Assembly: GCF_007859735.1 (NCBI RefSeq)
Contig: NZ_SIHI01000001.1
Coordinates: 404,848 to 468,847, forward strand
DNA length: 64,000 bases
Origin: Thalassoglobus neptunius
Lineage (GTDB): Bacteria > Planctomycetota > Planctomycetia > Planctomycetales > Planctomycetaceae
Direction: 5' to 3'
Part shown: one piece after another, positions 45,414-55,613 of the stretch
Position numbering within the stretch: the stretch's first letter is position 1
How the letters are laid out: every line of letters begins with the position of its first letter
Notes under the pieces: generated by a model
What the model was told of the DNA's origin: nothing
The model's input: the letters and a program-made list of their open reading frames with translations, nothing else
Database searches by the model: none
Made by a program: the position numbers and the translations under genes

Positions 45414-45780
45414 GTCTTTTCTCCTCTGATTTGCGAAAACGGACTCTCGAACAGGCGGAGTGTAACCCATCGAGGATGGTTAATCCCAGCTAAAGACAGA
45501 CTCTTTTCGCTTCAGGTCGTCCGGGCTGCACAATACAGTACGAGGCAGCATTCAGCACGCGCCGCTCGCATCGCAATGCTCTGAGCACTTTTCGAATTGG
45601 TTTCCATGAACTCATCCGAGCAATCACGGCATCTTCCAGGGCAGACTTTTCAGTCGTGCTCACGGAAGGCGACTCGCTGCTCACGCGGGATTTCCCAGAC
45701 AGTCTGGGAACAGATGAAGTTTACGGAATTCCATTCGCTCTCCAGCTTTCTGATTCAATTCTAGAAATGGCAGAAGCATC
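45414..45780. other. Gap upstream of pyk
   Basis: About 367 bases between divergent genes. It holds the palindrome at 45692-45710 described separately and little else. A 64-codon minus-strand frame at 45490-45684 has no Shine-Dalgarno and is not called. Confidence 0.4.
45692..45710. promoter_or_regulatory. Perfect palindrome upstream of pyk, operator candidate
   Basis: TTCCCAGACAGTCTGGGAA is a perfect 9+1+9 inverted repeat, 71 bases before the pyk ATG. The size and symmetry fit a site for a dimeric helix-turn-helix regulator. It lacks a T-run, so a terminator is unlikely. The regulator is unknown. Confidence 0.5.
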
Positions 45781-47232
45781 ATGACGCAGTATTTGGAACC
45801 GGTGCTGACGAAGACAAAGATCGTGGCGACCGTTGGACCTGCCAGCCAAGACCGCGATCGGCTTCACAAGTTGATCCTCTCAGGGGTCGACATTTTCCGC
45901 CTGAATTTCGCGCACGGCCACTACGACGTAATGGCGGAAGTCGTGAAATCGATTCGCGAACTGTCGGATGAGCTTGGACGTTCCATCGGGATTCTCGGGG
46001 ATCTCGCTGGCCCGAAACTTCGATTGGGGGAGTTGCCGGAAGAAGGGCTCGCTCTTCAGGCAGGTGAACAGTGTTATTTCGCTCGTGAGATTCCTTCCAG
46101 CGATCCCAGCATCCTGACGACGACCTACCCGGGAATGATTGACGACTTACAGGTCGGAAATCAGATCCTCATGGCTGACGGAATCGTGTCTGTCCGAGTG
46201 GTCGAAAAAGAACCTGATCGGATTGTCTGCGAAGTGGAACAACCGGGACGGATCTTCAGTCGGCAAGGTGTGAATCTCCCCGGAAGTCAGCTTCAATTGT
46301 CGAGTCTTACTCCGAAAGACCTCGATGATCTGCAGTGGGGGCTTGAACATCGACTCGACTTTATCAGCCTGAGTTTTGTTCGGAGAGCGGCCGACGTCTC
46401 TGGCTTGCGTGAACGGATCGAAAGTTTCAGTCCCGATTTCCGTCCCTTGATTGTGGCCAAGATCGAGAAACCGGAAGCGGTCGACGATCTGGAGAACATT
46501 CTCAGCGAAACCGATGTCGTCATGGTCGCCCGTGGGGACCTCGGAGTTGAAGTCGATATCGTGCGAGTCCCGGGGCTTCAGAAGCGGATTATCAAAGAGT
46601 GCAACCGCCGCCGTGTTCCCGTGATTACTGCCACGCAAATGCTGGAAAGCATGCAGCAGAACGAATTGCCTACTCGTGCTGAGGCGACCGATGTGGCGAA
46701 CGCAGTGCTTGATGGAACAGACGCCGTCATGCTTTCCGCCGAGACCGCAGTGGGGCGGCATCCCTCACGCGTGGTGAGCATGATGAGTCGCATCACTCGT
46801 GAAGTCGAGCCGCTTGTCCCGTCGAACAAAGATCTTCCCATGGGACGGTCTTCCCGAAATCCCGCGACGGAGTTGACCAAAGCGGTCACTCTGGGAGCAA
46901 TTCATGCTGCGGAAGAAATTCGAGCGAGCCTCATCTTCGTCCTCACCCGCACCGGGAAGACAGCTTTCGCAATTTCCGAGATTCGCAGCCCCGTGCCGAT
47001 TGTCGCGCTGACCGACGACCCGCAAACGGCCCGCTGGTTGTCAGTGGCATGGGGAGTTCATTCCGTGGTCACCGATATTGGACATGAGACCCCGACGCAA
47101 ATGCGGGACTTCGCGATTGGCTGGGGAATTGCCGAAGGAATTCTCCACTCAGGAGACCGAATTGCCATCGTCGGAACTACAGACTGGTCTGATGCCGGGA
47201 AGAACCTCATGATGGTTCACGCGGTTCCGTGA
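45781..47232 (+). CDS. pyk: Pyruvate kinase
   Basis: Last step of glycolysis, phosphoenolpyruvate plus ADP to pyruvate plus ATP. The 483 residues carry TKIVATVGPASQDRDRLHKL and RLNFAHGHYD at the N-terminus, the metal and substrate site IVAKIEKPEAVDDLENIL followed by DVVMVARGDLGVEV, and TATQMLESM with the phosphate-binding region after it. The C-terminal domain (about 355-475) is complete. GDLAGPKLRLGEL and the short B domain are normal. The ATG at 45781 has only a weak purine stretch before it. A perfect palindrome 71 bases upstream may be an operator. It is followed by a 350-base gap. Confidence 0.98.
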   Translation: MTQYLEPVLTKTKIVATVGPASQDRDRLHKLILSGVDIFRLNFAHGHYDVMAEVVKSIRELSDELGRSIGILGDLAGPKLRLGELPEEGLALQAGEQCYFAREIPSSDPSILTTTYPGMIDDLQVGNQILMADGIVSVRVVEKEPDRIVCEVEQPGRIFSRQGVNLPGSQLQLSSLTPKDLDDLQWGLEHRLDFISLSFVRRAADVSGLRERIESFSPDFRPLIVAKIEKPEAVDDLENILSETDVVMVARGDLGVEVDIVRVPGLQKRIIKECNRRRVPVITATQMLESMQQNELPTRAEATDVANAVLDGTDAVMLSAETAVGRHPSRVVSMMSRITREVEPLVPSNKDLPMGRSSRNPATELTKAVTLGAIHAAEEIRASLIFVLTRTGKTAFAISEIRSPVPIVALTDDPQTARWLSVAWGVHSVVTDIGHETPTQMRDFAIGWGIAEGILHSGDRIAIVGTTDWSDAGKNLMMVHAVP

Positions 47233-47585
47233 CCGACTGGCACGACGGTTCTCCGCTTCTCGAAGTTGTCACCCGAGTTGAATTTTTGAAACACTTTCGG
47301 TGGATCAACGTTCAGAATTCTGAAGGTGGGGCATCATCGCGTCTTGGAGGAAACCGCAATACGAACATCGAGAAAGCCATAAGTCTCGATTTCAATAGAC
47401 GTTACGGGATTCGGGAGAGATTGCGTTCAGGGAGAGTGTGATTGTTGCGAAAATGGCACATGATGTGCCGCCCTGCAAGATTGAAGTGCTCGACTTACGT
47501 GATGAGTGACCACTTCGACCAAGTCATCATCCCATTCGGTTGCTGGATTGCGACCCGCGTTCTATTGCCCCTTGGAAGTGTGTTC
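47233..47585. other. Gap between pyk and a hypothetical gene
   Basis: About 350 bases. A 70-codon frame starts at a GTG overlapping the pyk stop by four bases, but its composition is not protein-like. The frame of the next gene is open from 47442, yet its conserved-looking part begins at 47586. No hairpin with a T-run was found. Confidence 0.35.
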
Positions 47586-48023
47586 ATGTCGTCCAGACCC
47601 CCGATTGTTACGGAGATTGTGGAGAGATCGGTCAAAGCCATCAAGCTTATTGATGAGGACGTGCCGATCGGGTGCCATTACTTCTTCGGCGAACCGGAAC
47701 ATGAAATCACGCTGTTCATTTCTCCCACTGAAATCGTGGGGGGACCTCGGGATGGCGAGCGGATTGAGTCACGATTTTACGTCGACATCCTCGGATTGCT
47801 CGATGTGCTGGACGAAGTTGAGTCGTACTCCTGGCAGGCTCAACCAATGGATGTGGACGACCAACTCTCTGCTCATATTTCTCTCACCGGCACGTATTGT
47901 GGAGAGTCGATCTGGCTCCGTATTCTCGCCCGGACTCCGGAAGACTTTCAGCCCGGATGCGTCGCGAATTCAGACGGTGAACAGAGTGTCAATATCTGGG
48001 AAGCGGAGTCGAACCCCGAGTGA
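47586..48023 (+). CDS. Hypothetical protein
   Basis: A 145-residue soluble protein with no recognised domain. It alternates helices and strands (VERSVKAIKLIDEDVPIGCH, HEITLFISPTEIVGGPRDG, YVDILGLLDVLDEVESYSW, ESIWLRILARTPEDF) and has many acidic residues. The ATG at 47586 is chosen because GGAAG lies upstream and the preceding part of the frame is rich in Cys and Arg without pattern; the frame itself opens at 47442. It is convergent with the OmpH-like gene, sharing the hairpin at 48066-48115. Codon pattern and fold-like periodicity suggest a real gene. Confidence 0.6.
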   Translation: MSSRPPIVTEIVERSVKAIKLIDEDVPIGCHYFFGEPEHEITLFISPTEIVGGPRDGERIESRFYVDILGLLDVLDEVESYSWQAQPMDVDDQLSAHISLTGTYCGESIWLRILARTPEDFQPGCVANSDGEQSVNIWEAESNPE

Positions 48024-48065
48024 ATTCTCGCTGAGAATTCGAGCTGTTAAAGAGATGATCGCCTG

Positions 48066-48115
48066 AGAAAACAAAAAGACTCCGGTGTGCCATCGCTGGC
48101 GTTCACCGAAGTCTT
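48066..48115 (-). terminator. Intrinsic terminator of the OmpH-like gene, possibly bidirectional
   Basis: AAGACTCCGGTG (48076-48087) pairs at 11 of 12 positions with CACCGAAGTCTT (48104-48115), and the loop holds a further GCCA/TGGC pair. Read on the minus strand the stem is followed by TTTTTGTTTTC, a good U-tract, so it should end the leftward OmpH transcript. In the other direction the T content is weaker (CTTGGTTTTC). Confidence 0.8.
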
Positions 48116-48194
48116 CTTGGTTTTCAAGTTGCTTCAATCAGCTCTCATTGAGAGATGTCTCTGATTGATCGCTCAAGTGATCTCTGAGTTCAGA

Positions 48195-48857
48195 TTACTC
48201 AGTCGCACTTTCAGTGTTTTCCGTAGCAGCTGTCGCGGTTGCAGATTCGGTGTTCGTTTCTGTCTGTGGAGTTGCGGCAGCTTGCTTTTGTGAAGCAGGT
48301 TTGAGTGGTTTCGCAGAAGCTGGGAACTCAGCACTCATCAGTTTGACAACGTCGTCGGTGATATCAACGGAGTTGTCGTATGAGAAAACAACGGTGTCGT
48401 TACGAGTCACGACGGTGTCGAAGCCTTTTTCTTTGGCGATCTTGGCTGCGACGGGTTGAGTCTGCTGGCGAAACTCGCTGATGAGTTGTTGTCGCGATTG
48501 CCCGATTCGGACTCGTGCTTGCTGCTGCAACTCGTTGAGTGTCAGCTGTGCTTTGTTGCGAAGGCGAACGAATTGCTGTGCTTCTTCGTTGGTCACTTCC
48601 TGTCCGAGGCTTGCACGAACTTTTTCGAGTTGCTGAGTTGCGTTTGACTGGATTTTAGCAAGAGCTTCTTGCAGTTCGCCGGTCTGTGCCTGCAGGGAAT
48701 CGGTCATTTCTTTGTCACGTCCGAGCCGCTTGGCGACTTCGTCGAGGTCAACGACAGCAACACCACCTGTTCGGCTGTTCGTGAAATAGGACCAGGTCAG
48801 TCCAACGGAGAAAGCTGTGACGATGGCGACAGCCGTGGTGATTGCAGAGCGATTCAT
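48195..48857 (-). CDS. OmpH/Skp family periplasmic protein
   Basis: A 220-residue exported chaperone-like protein. The start at 48857 has a perfect AAGGAG six bases before it and gives a membrane-anchor/signal segment (about residues 4-23); a frame 96 bases longer adds a polar leader. VAVVDLDEVAKRLGRDKEM is the typical first strand of the family, then a long coiled-coil arm (about 50-125, rich in Gln, Glu and Ala), then IAKEKGFDTVVTRNDTVVFS and VDITDDVVKLM, the closing beta strands. The last 40 residues are a low-complexity Ala/Thr/Glu tail. By family knowledge it holds unfolded outer-membrane proteins. No bamA or lpx gene is next to it, unlike in proteobacteria. Confidence 0.88.
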   Translation of the reverse strand: MNRSAITTAVAIVTAFSVGLTWSYFTNSRTGGVAVVDLDEVAKRLGRDKEMTDSLQAQTGELQEALAKIQSNATQQLEKVRASLGQEVTNEEAQQFVRLRNKAQLTLNELQQQARVRIGQSRQQLISEFRQQTQPVAAKIAKEKGFDTVVTRNDTVVFSYDNSVDITDDVVKLMSAEFPASAKPLKPASQKQAAATPQTETNTESATATAATENTESATE

Positions 48858-49322
48858 GAGGGACTCCTTCCACAAGGTCGAGGTTATTCTCTGTTCCGAC
48901 CCTTCCGTGATCGGCAGATCTGTTTTGTCTGCTGACTGAAGAGAAGTGAACAATCACTACCTCGATTTCGGGCCAGCGGCGCGGAGACTATGTCATAAGT
49001 CAAATTTGAGTAAAGACCACTTTCGGTCGTTTTTGCCAGTTCACTCGTCTTAAAGAAAACGTGAGTGCACAGGTGGTTTCGCACGTAAAACAGCACGAAA
49101 TGCGCAAACAAAATTCCACATTCCGGGTCTCTGTAAAAAATCGCTCGCGCAGGAAATTCCATCATTCCGTTGGAGCGCAGGCCCGAATGATTCCCTCATC
49201 GACCGCTCTCTCGAATCGCTCAAACTCATATTGAGCCCAACGGCGAAAATCATTTAAGGTTGCCGTTTCCATTCTTAAAAGGCACTTTCCTCGATCGCAC
49301 TACCCCATCAATTCCCGCCCCG
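48858..49322. other. Divergent gap between the OmpH-like gene and a hypothetical gene
   Basis: About 465 bases, AT-richer than the genes, likely carrying two divergent promoters. A GACC/GGTC stem followed by GTTTTT near 49013 is too short to call. The frame of the next gene is open from a TTG at 49260, but its conserved-looking part begins at 49323. Nothing else recognised. Confidence 0.35.
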
Positions 49323-49817
49323 ATGGACTATCGATTTAAACCAATCAGTAAGACCTGTGCTGGAACCGGAGAACCGCTGGTTCCGGGGGAAATCTGCTAT
49401 TCCGCGCTGATCGAGAAAGACGGCAGCTACGATCGCGAAGACTACAGCGAAGCCGGTTGGAATGGACTTCCCGAAGGCGGAATCGGGTTCTGGAAGTGTA
49501 TTGTTCCGCAACCTGAGCAGAAGTCGGTTTCTGCGATCGATCCGGAATCGCTCCTCCAATACTTCGAACAGATCGTCGATCAAACGAATCCTCAGCAGCA
49601 GAAGCTAACATATGTATTAGCACTGTCGCTGTTACAACGCCGCCGGTTAAAACTCGACGGGTCCACGGTCCGTGATGATGTCGAATACTTACAACTCTCC
49701 GGAGTGCGTGGAGAAGGTCCCTATGAAGTTCGGGACCAGCAAATCCCGGAATCGGAGCTTCAACAACTCCAGTCGGCTCTAAATGAGCAACTCTCTTCAC
49801 AATGGGATGCCGCATGA
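49323..49817 (+). CDS. Conserved planctomycete-type hypothetical protein
   Basis: A 164-residue soluble protein. The N-terminus FKPISKTCAGTGEPLVPGEI followed by CYSAL has two cysteines and looks like a small treble-clef or bent-strand element (the phrase 'CAxTG' recurs in such proteins). The middle is charged, and QKLTYVLALSLLQRRRLKLD is a helix typical of the family as I remember it. Function unknown. The ATG at 49323 is preferred; a TTG 63 bases upstream adds unlike residues. Its TGA overlaps the ATG of the next gene by four bases (ATGA), a sign of translational coupling with the lipoprotein. Confidence 0.7.
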   Translation: MDYRFKPISKTCAGTGEPLVPGEICYSALIEKDGSYDREDYSEAGWNGLPEGGIGFWKCIVPQPEQKSVSAIDPESLLQYFEQIVDQTNPQQQKLTYVLALSLLQRRRLKLDGSTVRDDVEYLQLSGVRGEGPYEVRDQQIPESELQQLQSALNEQLSSQWDAA

Positions 49818-50987
49818 TGAGGGAATGCCACCAGACGAGTCGCAAATCCGGCGGCCACTGCTTCATAGTCGTTCGAAGAGCGATTGTGATGTGTTGCGTC
49901 GCTGTTGTCGCTGTGGGGTGCCATTCTTCTCCGCTCGCGAGATTTTTTCCGCAAGAGTGTGTGCTCGAACAAACGATTTCCAAGGATCAACTTGTCGCAC
50001 ACTTGAATCGAAACATTCAAGGTTCGGAAACGTCTCCCGGGGTGTCTGGATGGAAGTCCAGCAACGCTTCGGTCCGCGTCTCCGGAATTCCGCTTCCACT
50101 GCCTGCATCGATTGCGGTGAGTGCTCCTCGAAACCTTCGAGTGATTGTCTCCAATCCAGCAGGGGGACAGGAAGTTGATTTCGGTTCCAACTCCGATCGA
50201 TTTTGGGTTTGGACAAAGCAACAGCCCGGAGTTGTCACCTGTCGTCATGAGGACACCGCACTCGCTCTGCGGCACCTTCAGCTTCCGATTAATGTCGAAC
50301 CGGAATGGTTGATGGAAGTGTTGGGAGTGATCCCGATTGACGGAGACAAATTCGAACTGGACCAACCGAGCGAACGGGAATTGCTGCTCGATCTGGTCTC
50401 GGTCTCGACATCGCCAACCGGCCAGCACGTCGAAAGAGTTGTCCGAGTTAACACTTGCACCGGAAACATCGAGTCACACATTCTTCGTAAACTCGACGGC
50501 ACCGTTCTCGCCAAGGCACTTCTCGACGATTATCGGGAGATGTCGAATGGCTCGAAGCTGCCGAATCAGGTTCGAATCTCAATCCCCGAAGCGAAGATGC
50601 AGCTTCGTCTCTCGCTGGGTGATCCGGAAATTAACCCGGCAAGCTTTGCGTCGACGAATTCGTTGTGGCAAATGCCAAGATTCCAGGGTGGCAAAGTTGT
50701 CGACATCGGGCAAATGAGTCGAAACGCAATGGGGATTCACACAGACCCCGCGATGACTCGCGAACAGCCCGCACATGTTCAACCTGCACATGCTCAATCC
50801 GCCCAGGCCATGGGAAGAGCTGGATTTGAAGAACCCGGAAACATTCCTCCTGACTCGAAACGCCAGTTGAACGCACCGACTCCCAACATGGGGCAGTTTC
50901 CTTCAGGAAGCCAGGGCGTCTCTCAAGCTGGTGCCATCTCGTCTCCCGAGGCAAACACCACGGTTCCCGCCTGGGCTCAAGAACACT

Positions 50988-51866
<879 letters not shown>

Positions 51867-52278
51867 TTTCTCTCGGCAATTTGGGGTACGTGTTCAACAA
51901 ACACAGAGTAGCTGTCCGAGAAACCGGTGACAACAATCTCGTTCCCGGCGAAACTCTGTCAATTCGCACCCGGAAGGCGACAGCGTATCAGCGATTTGTT
52001 ACGATTTTCCCTACCGTGATTGCGATGGAAGACTCGTCAGGTCGACTGACATTCCTCATCATTTATCAGTTCCCGGTGCGATTTTCCGACTTTTGTGTGA
52101 GAGAGTGTGTCCGAAGAATCGCTGAGATTCTTCGATCCGTGAACCGGAAGTGAGTGCACTCCAAAAAGAATGAGTGATTTCGAATAACAGATTTTCCAAT
52201 CGCGTTTCGGCCCACTTATTCCATGACGAGCAGTTATCGAGAACGTCTCAAGAGACTCCGATTTTCGAGGTGATATAG
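51867..52278. other. Gap between folD and a secreted hypothetical gene
   Basis: About 410 bases between divergent genes, expected to carry both promoters. A 90-codon plus-strand frame at 51881-52153 lacks a Shine-Dalgarno and shows no protein-like pattern. No hairpin or repeat was recognised. Confidence 0.35.
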
Positions 52279-52953
52279 ATGCGTTTGCTCTGTTTCTTAA
52301 CCCTGTTGACTTTGGCACCTGTCTGGACAGAAACGGCGACAGCTCAAAACGTCGGGCCAATGCCGACTGTGCTCCAAGGGGAAATTACGGAGATCAAGGA
52401 AGAACGAAAGTCCAAAGTTCTTGTCGTGACGGATCAAAACGGTGAGACACACGAGATTCGAGTCACCCCGAAAATGCAGTTCGAAATTCGAGCTTCCGGA
52501 GATCATGGCTTCATTCGGGAAGGAGCTTACGTCGGCGCAGACGCCATTCTTTCCAACGGATCGCTTTACATCACGAAAGTGAGTGTCCTGCTGCCTCGCA
52601 AGGGGCTGCGTCCTCCCCGGGGAATGGTTGTCAAAGCCCCGGCGGAAGCTGGTCAAAGCCAGAATGCGTTTAAGGTCCTCGGGCAAATCAAAGCGACGCA
52701 ACCGAATCCCGAGTATCCAGAATTTACGATGATCGCTCTGAGGGTTCCGGGAAATTATCCCGCGATCAATCTTGAGAGCGGATATGAAGTGACTGTTGTT
52801 CAAACTGATCCTGAGTTTGCGGAAGTTGGAATGAAAGGGGAGTTGACCGGGAAAATGAATCGCGGAAAATTGCTCGTGAACAGCCTGACCTTGCAAAGAC
52901 AGGAACCGTTCGAATCCGCCGAAATCTATGGATCGGACGAGGCTGATGAGTAG
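52279..52953 (+). CDS. Secreted hypothetical protein
   Basis: A 224-residue exported protein with a signal peptide ending ATAQ at residue 23. The rest is beta-rich: VLQGEITEIKEERKSKVLVV, HEIRVTPKMQFEIRASGD, SGYEVTVVQTDPEFAE and GELTGKMNRGKLLVNSLTL, with the recurring 'G.I..I......L.V' pattern of a small OB-like barrel repeated twice. This looks like a planctomycete-type periplasmic protein; no function is known to me. GAGGTGAT six bases before the ATG makes the start firm. It stands alone 246 bases before mnmG. Confidence 0.72.
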   Translation: MRLLCFLTLLTLAPVWTETATAQNVGPMPTVLQGEITEIKEERKSKVLVVTDQNGETHEIRVTPKMQFEIRASGDHGFIREGAYVGADAILSNGSLYITKVSVLLPRKGLRPPRGMVVKAPAEAGQSQNAFKVLGQIKATQPNPEYPEFTMIALRVPGNYPAINLESGYEVTVVQTDPEFAEVGMKGELTGKMNRGKLLVNSLTLQRQEPFESAEIYGSDEADE

Positions 52954-53199
52954 GGGGTCCTGATTCGGGAGATTCGCTTCCGGACTTCCGTCCTCTTCTA
53001 TGAAGAGTTTGATTGAGCAGGCAAGACAGTTCTTTCTGTTGAGTGAATCGCATACCTTCTGCGATTCGAATGATTCGTTTTCGGGATCTCTGATCTATTT
53101 CAATTCACGCCGGGGGCGCGCTCCAGCGAAACGTTCGACTCGTTGACGGAAGTCGAGTAAGACGGTGCACAGGAGAGGGCGAATCGCTCTCAATTTTCA

Positions 53200-55059
53200 A
53201 TGACCATGATTCCATCGCAGTACAATTTTGATGTTATTGTCATCGGGGCAGGGCATGCCGGAACCGAAGCTGCGCTCGCAAGTGCCCGACTCGGGGCGAA
53301 GACTGCGCTCCTGACAATGAACTGCGACACCGTTGGTCAAATGAGTTGCAACCCCGCGATCGGGGGTGTCGCCAAGGGGCAGATCGTTCGTGAGATCGAC
53401 GCACTCGGCGGCGAAATGGGTAAGGTGATCGATGCGACGGGCATCCAGTTTCGCATGCTGAATCGCGGAAAAGGGGCGGCGATGTGGTCGCCTCGCGCCC
53501 AGGCCGACAAAAAGGCCTATCAGTTTCTCATGAAGCTCCGCGTTGAAGAACAGCCCAACCTCTCGCTTCGACAGGAGATGGTCGAAGGACTGGACGTCGA
53601 CACAGCCAACGGGCCGCGCATTGCAGGTGTTCGCGTGCGGGGAGGGGCGGTCTACAACGCTCCTGCGGTGATCATCACGACCGGAACGTTTCTGCAAGCG
53701 ATCATGCATACCGGAGAGGCGAAAACTCAAGGCGGTCGAGCCGGAGAAGGGACGACGAAAACACTGTCCGACAGCCTTGTCGGTCTTGGGTTTGAACTCG
53801 AACGTTTCAAAACCGGAACACCGGCGCGGCTCAATGGCCGGACAATCGACTTTTCGAAACTCGAAATTCAGGACGGCGATGCCGAGCCGCAACCGTTTTC
53901 GTATCTCACAGAGCGAATTGAGCAGGCACAAATTCCCTGCTGGCTGACAGCCACGAATCCCAAAGTCCACGATGCGATTCGTGCAAACCTCGACCGCGCC
54001 CCAATGTACAGCGGGCAGATCAATTCGACAGGGCCTCGATATTGTCCGTCAATCGAAGACAAAATCGTCCGATTCGCGGACAAGTCTTCGCATCAAATCT
54101 TTCTGGAGCCGGAAGGTCGGCAGACGCTCGAATATTACTGCAACGGAATCTCGACCAGTCTTCCGCGAGATGTGCAGGACCTCATGATCCGATCGATCGA
54201 AGGACTCGAAAACGCGGAAATCATGCGGTACGGATACGCAGTCGAGTATGACTTTGCTCCGCCGACGCAACTTGCTCCCACACTCGAAACAAAACGGGTT
54301 GCCGGGTTGTACTTTGCCGGTCAAATCAACGGGACCACCGGTTATGAGGAAGCAGCTGGACAAGGTCTGATCGCCGGAGTGAATGCGGCGCTGAAGTTGG
54401 AAGAAAAGCCGCCGTTCATTCTCGACCGGGCACAGGCGTATCTCGGCGTCTTGATCGACGATCTTGTAACGAAAGGCGTTGACGAACCGTATCGTATGTT
54501 CACTTCGCGAGCGGAGTATCGGCTGCTGCTTCGTCAGGACAATGCCGATCGCCGGTTGACTCCCATCGGCGAGAAAATCGGGCTCGTCACGAAAGAGCGA
54601 TCGGACCAGTTGGAGCAGTACGAACGCGAAATCACCGAGGCCGAGAAAGTTCTTCGATCCGTTCGGCATCAGGGAAACACGCTGGAAGAATGGTTGCGCC
54701 GACCAGAAATCGAATGGCAGCAACTCTGCGAAATGTCTTCCGAACTCGCAGAGCTTCCGACGAGTGCTCGCGCTCGAGAACAAGTTCAAATCGAAACCAA
54801 ATACAGCGGATACATCAAGCGGCAGCAGGAAGAGATTACACGGCAAAACAAGTCGCAACATCTGACGATTCCAACGACGTTCGACTTCGCCGCGATTCCT
54901 CAACTTCGCAAGGAAGCACGCGAGAAGTTCGCTCGAATTCAACCGCGTGATGTCGCCCAGGCAGGCCGAATCAGCGGTATTACACCTGCTGACCTTGCTG
55001 TGTTGACGCTCTATCTCAGCGACCCCGGCCGAATGCCCTCGAAGTCCACAAACGCATAA
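53200..55059 (+). CDS. mnmG: tRNA uridine 5-carboxymethylaminomethyl modification enzyme MnmG
   Basis: FAD enzyme that, with MnmE, modifies U34 of tRNAs. The N-terminus [20 protein letters not shown] is the dinucleotide-binding motif, followed by [20 protein letters not shown] with the catalytic Cys, [20 protein letters not shown], and [22 protein letters not shown] and [20 protein letters not shown]. The C-terminal helical domain that contacts MnmE ([20 protein letters not shown] onwards) is complete; at 619 residues the length is normal. The ATG at 53200 and one two codons later are both possible. A GTG-started cupin gene follows 38 bases later. Confidence 0.98.
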   Translation: MTMIPSQYNFDVIVIGAGHAGTEAALASARLGAKTALLTMNCDTVGQMSCNPAIGGVAKGQIVREIDALGGEMGKVIDATGIQFRMLNRGKGAAMWSPRAQADKKAYQFLMKLRVEEQPNLSLRQEMVEGLDVDTANGPRIAGVRVRGGAVYNAPAVIITTGTFLQAIMHTGEAKTQGGRAGEGTTKTLSDSLVGLGFELERFKTGTPARLNGRTIDFSKLEIQDGDAEPQPFSYLTERIEQAQIPCWLTATNPKVHDAIRANLDRAPMYSGQINSTGPRYCPSIEDKIVRFADKSSHQIFLEPEGRQTLEYYCNGISTSLPRDVQDLMIRSIEGLENAEIMRYGYAVEYDFAPPTQLAPTLETKRVAGLYFAGQINGTTGYEEAAGQGLIAGVNAALKLEEKPPFILDRAQAYLGVLIDDLVTKGVDEPYRMFTSRAEYRLLLRQDNADRRLTPIGEKIGLVTKERSDQLEQYEREITEAEKVLRSVRHQGNTLEEWLRRPEIEWQQLCEMSSELAELPTSARAREQVQIETKYSGYIKRQQEEITRQNKSQHLTIPTTFDFAAIPQLRKEAREKFARIQPRDVAQAGRISGITPADLAVLTLYLSDPGRMPSKSTNA

Positions 55060-55097
55060 CTCTTCGTGCGCTAGTCCGAATATCAGGAGAATCGAAA

Positions 55098-55457
55098 GTG
55101 AAATCGATCGAAAGTTCCTATCAGATCGTGGACTTTTCAACGCTTCCCGGAACTCCATGCCCCTGCGGAACCGCACGCCGGGCCTTCGCGGATGTTGAAG
55201 ACTATCCCGCGACTGTGCACGTGACCGAAATCGCCGACGATGCGCGAGTTCACTACCACAAACATCACACCGAAACGTACTACATTCTGGAGTGCGGGCC
55301 GGATGCGAAGATGCAGCTCAACGACGAACAAATTCCGATCCGTCCCGGAATGTGTATCCTCATTCCGCCGGGGACGAGACATCGCGCAATCGGTCAGATG
55401 AAAATCATCAACATCGTGATGCCAAAATTCGATCCCGCAGACGAATTCTTCGACTAA
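55098..55457 (+). CDS. Cupin-domain protein
   Basis: A 119-residue single-domain cupin. ARVHYHKHHTETYYILECG is cupin motif 1, with the metal-binding His cluster and Glu, and MCILIPPGTRHRAIGQ is motif 2 with the last His. Metal-dependent enzymes or sugar-binding proteins share this fold, so the role is open. The N-terminal TPCPCGTARRAF, with two Cys close together, is unusual and could add a metal site. GTG start at 55098 with AGGAGA eight bases before it. It lies 38 bases after mnmG, likely co-transcribed. The dispersed repeat begins right after its stop. Confidence 0.88.
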   Translation: MKSIESSYQIVDFSTLPGTPCPCGTARRAFADVEDYPATVHVTEIADDARVHYHKHHTETYYILECGPDAKMQLNDEQIPIRPGMCILIPPGTRHRAIGQMKIINIVMPKFDPADEFFD

Positions 55458-55458
55458 C

Positions 55459-55613
55459 CCCATTGGCATGGGGCGGTGCACTCGCTTGTTCGCGGCTCGT
55501 TCGATGAACGTTGCGCTTGCTCGTGCGGATCGCTCAAAGACCTGTGAAGCATTGGCTTGAGGCCATCGGCATGGGAGCGGTGCACTCGCTTATTCTCAGC
55601 TCACCGAATCGCA
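55459..55613. repeat. Dispersed intergenic repeat, copy C (one full unit plus a partial second)
   Basis: The first unit (55459-55560) has GGCATGGGGCGGTGCACTCG with CTTG next, then after 26 bases GCTTGCTCGTGC, the same spacing as the copies at 4258 and 22169. The second unit starts again with GGCATGGGAGCGGTGCACTC and GCTT at 55568-55590 and is cut short at the holA stop. The two units are spaced about 102 bases, i.e. a direct repeat. It fills the gap between two convergent genes. Confidence 0.65.

Noticed and set aside
47229-47441. 70-codon frame whose GTG overlaps the pyk stop by four bases
   Set aside because: The overlap suggests coupling, but the residues show no secondary-structure pattern and there is no Shine-Dalgarno.
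49010-49035. Short stem GACC/GGTC followed by GTTTTT as a terminator
   Set aside because: Only four base pairs, and it lies upstream of both divergent genes, where no transcript would end.
51881-52153. 90-codon frame in the folD gap
   Set aside because: No ribosome-binding site and no protein-like pattern.
54049-55176. Long minus-strand frame (about 375 codons) opposite mnmG and the cupin start
   Set aside because: Opposite conserved MnmG sequence, no protein-like pattern and no ribosome-binding site.
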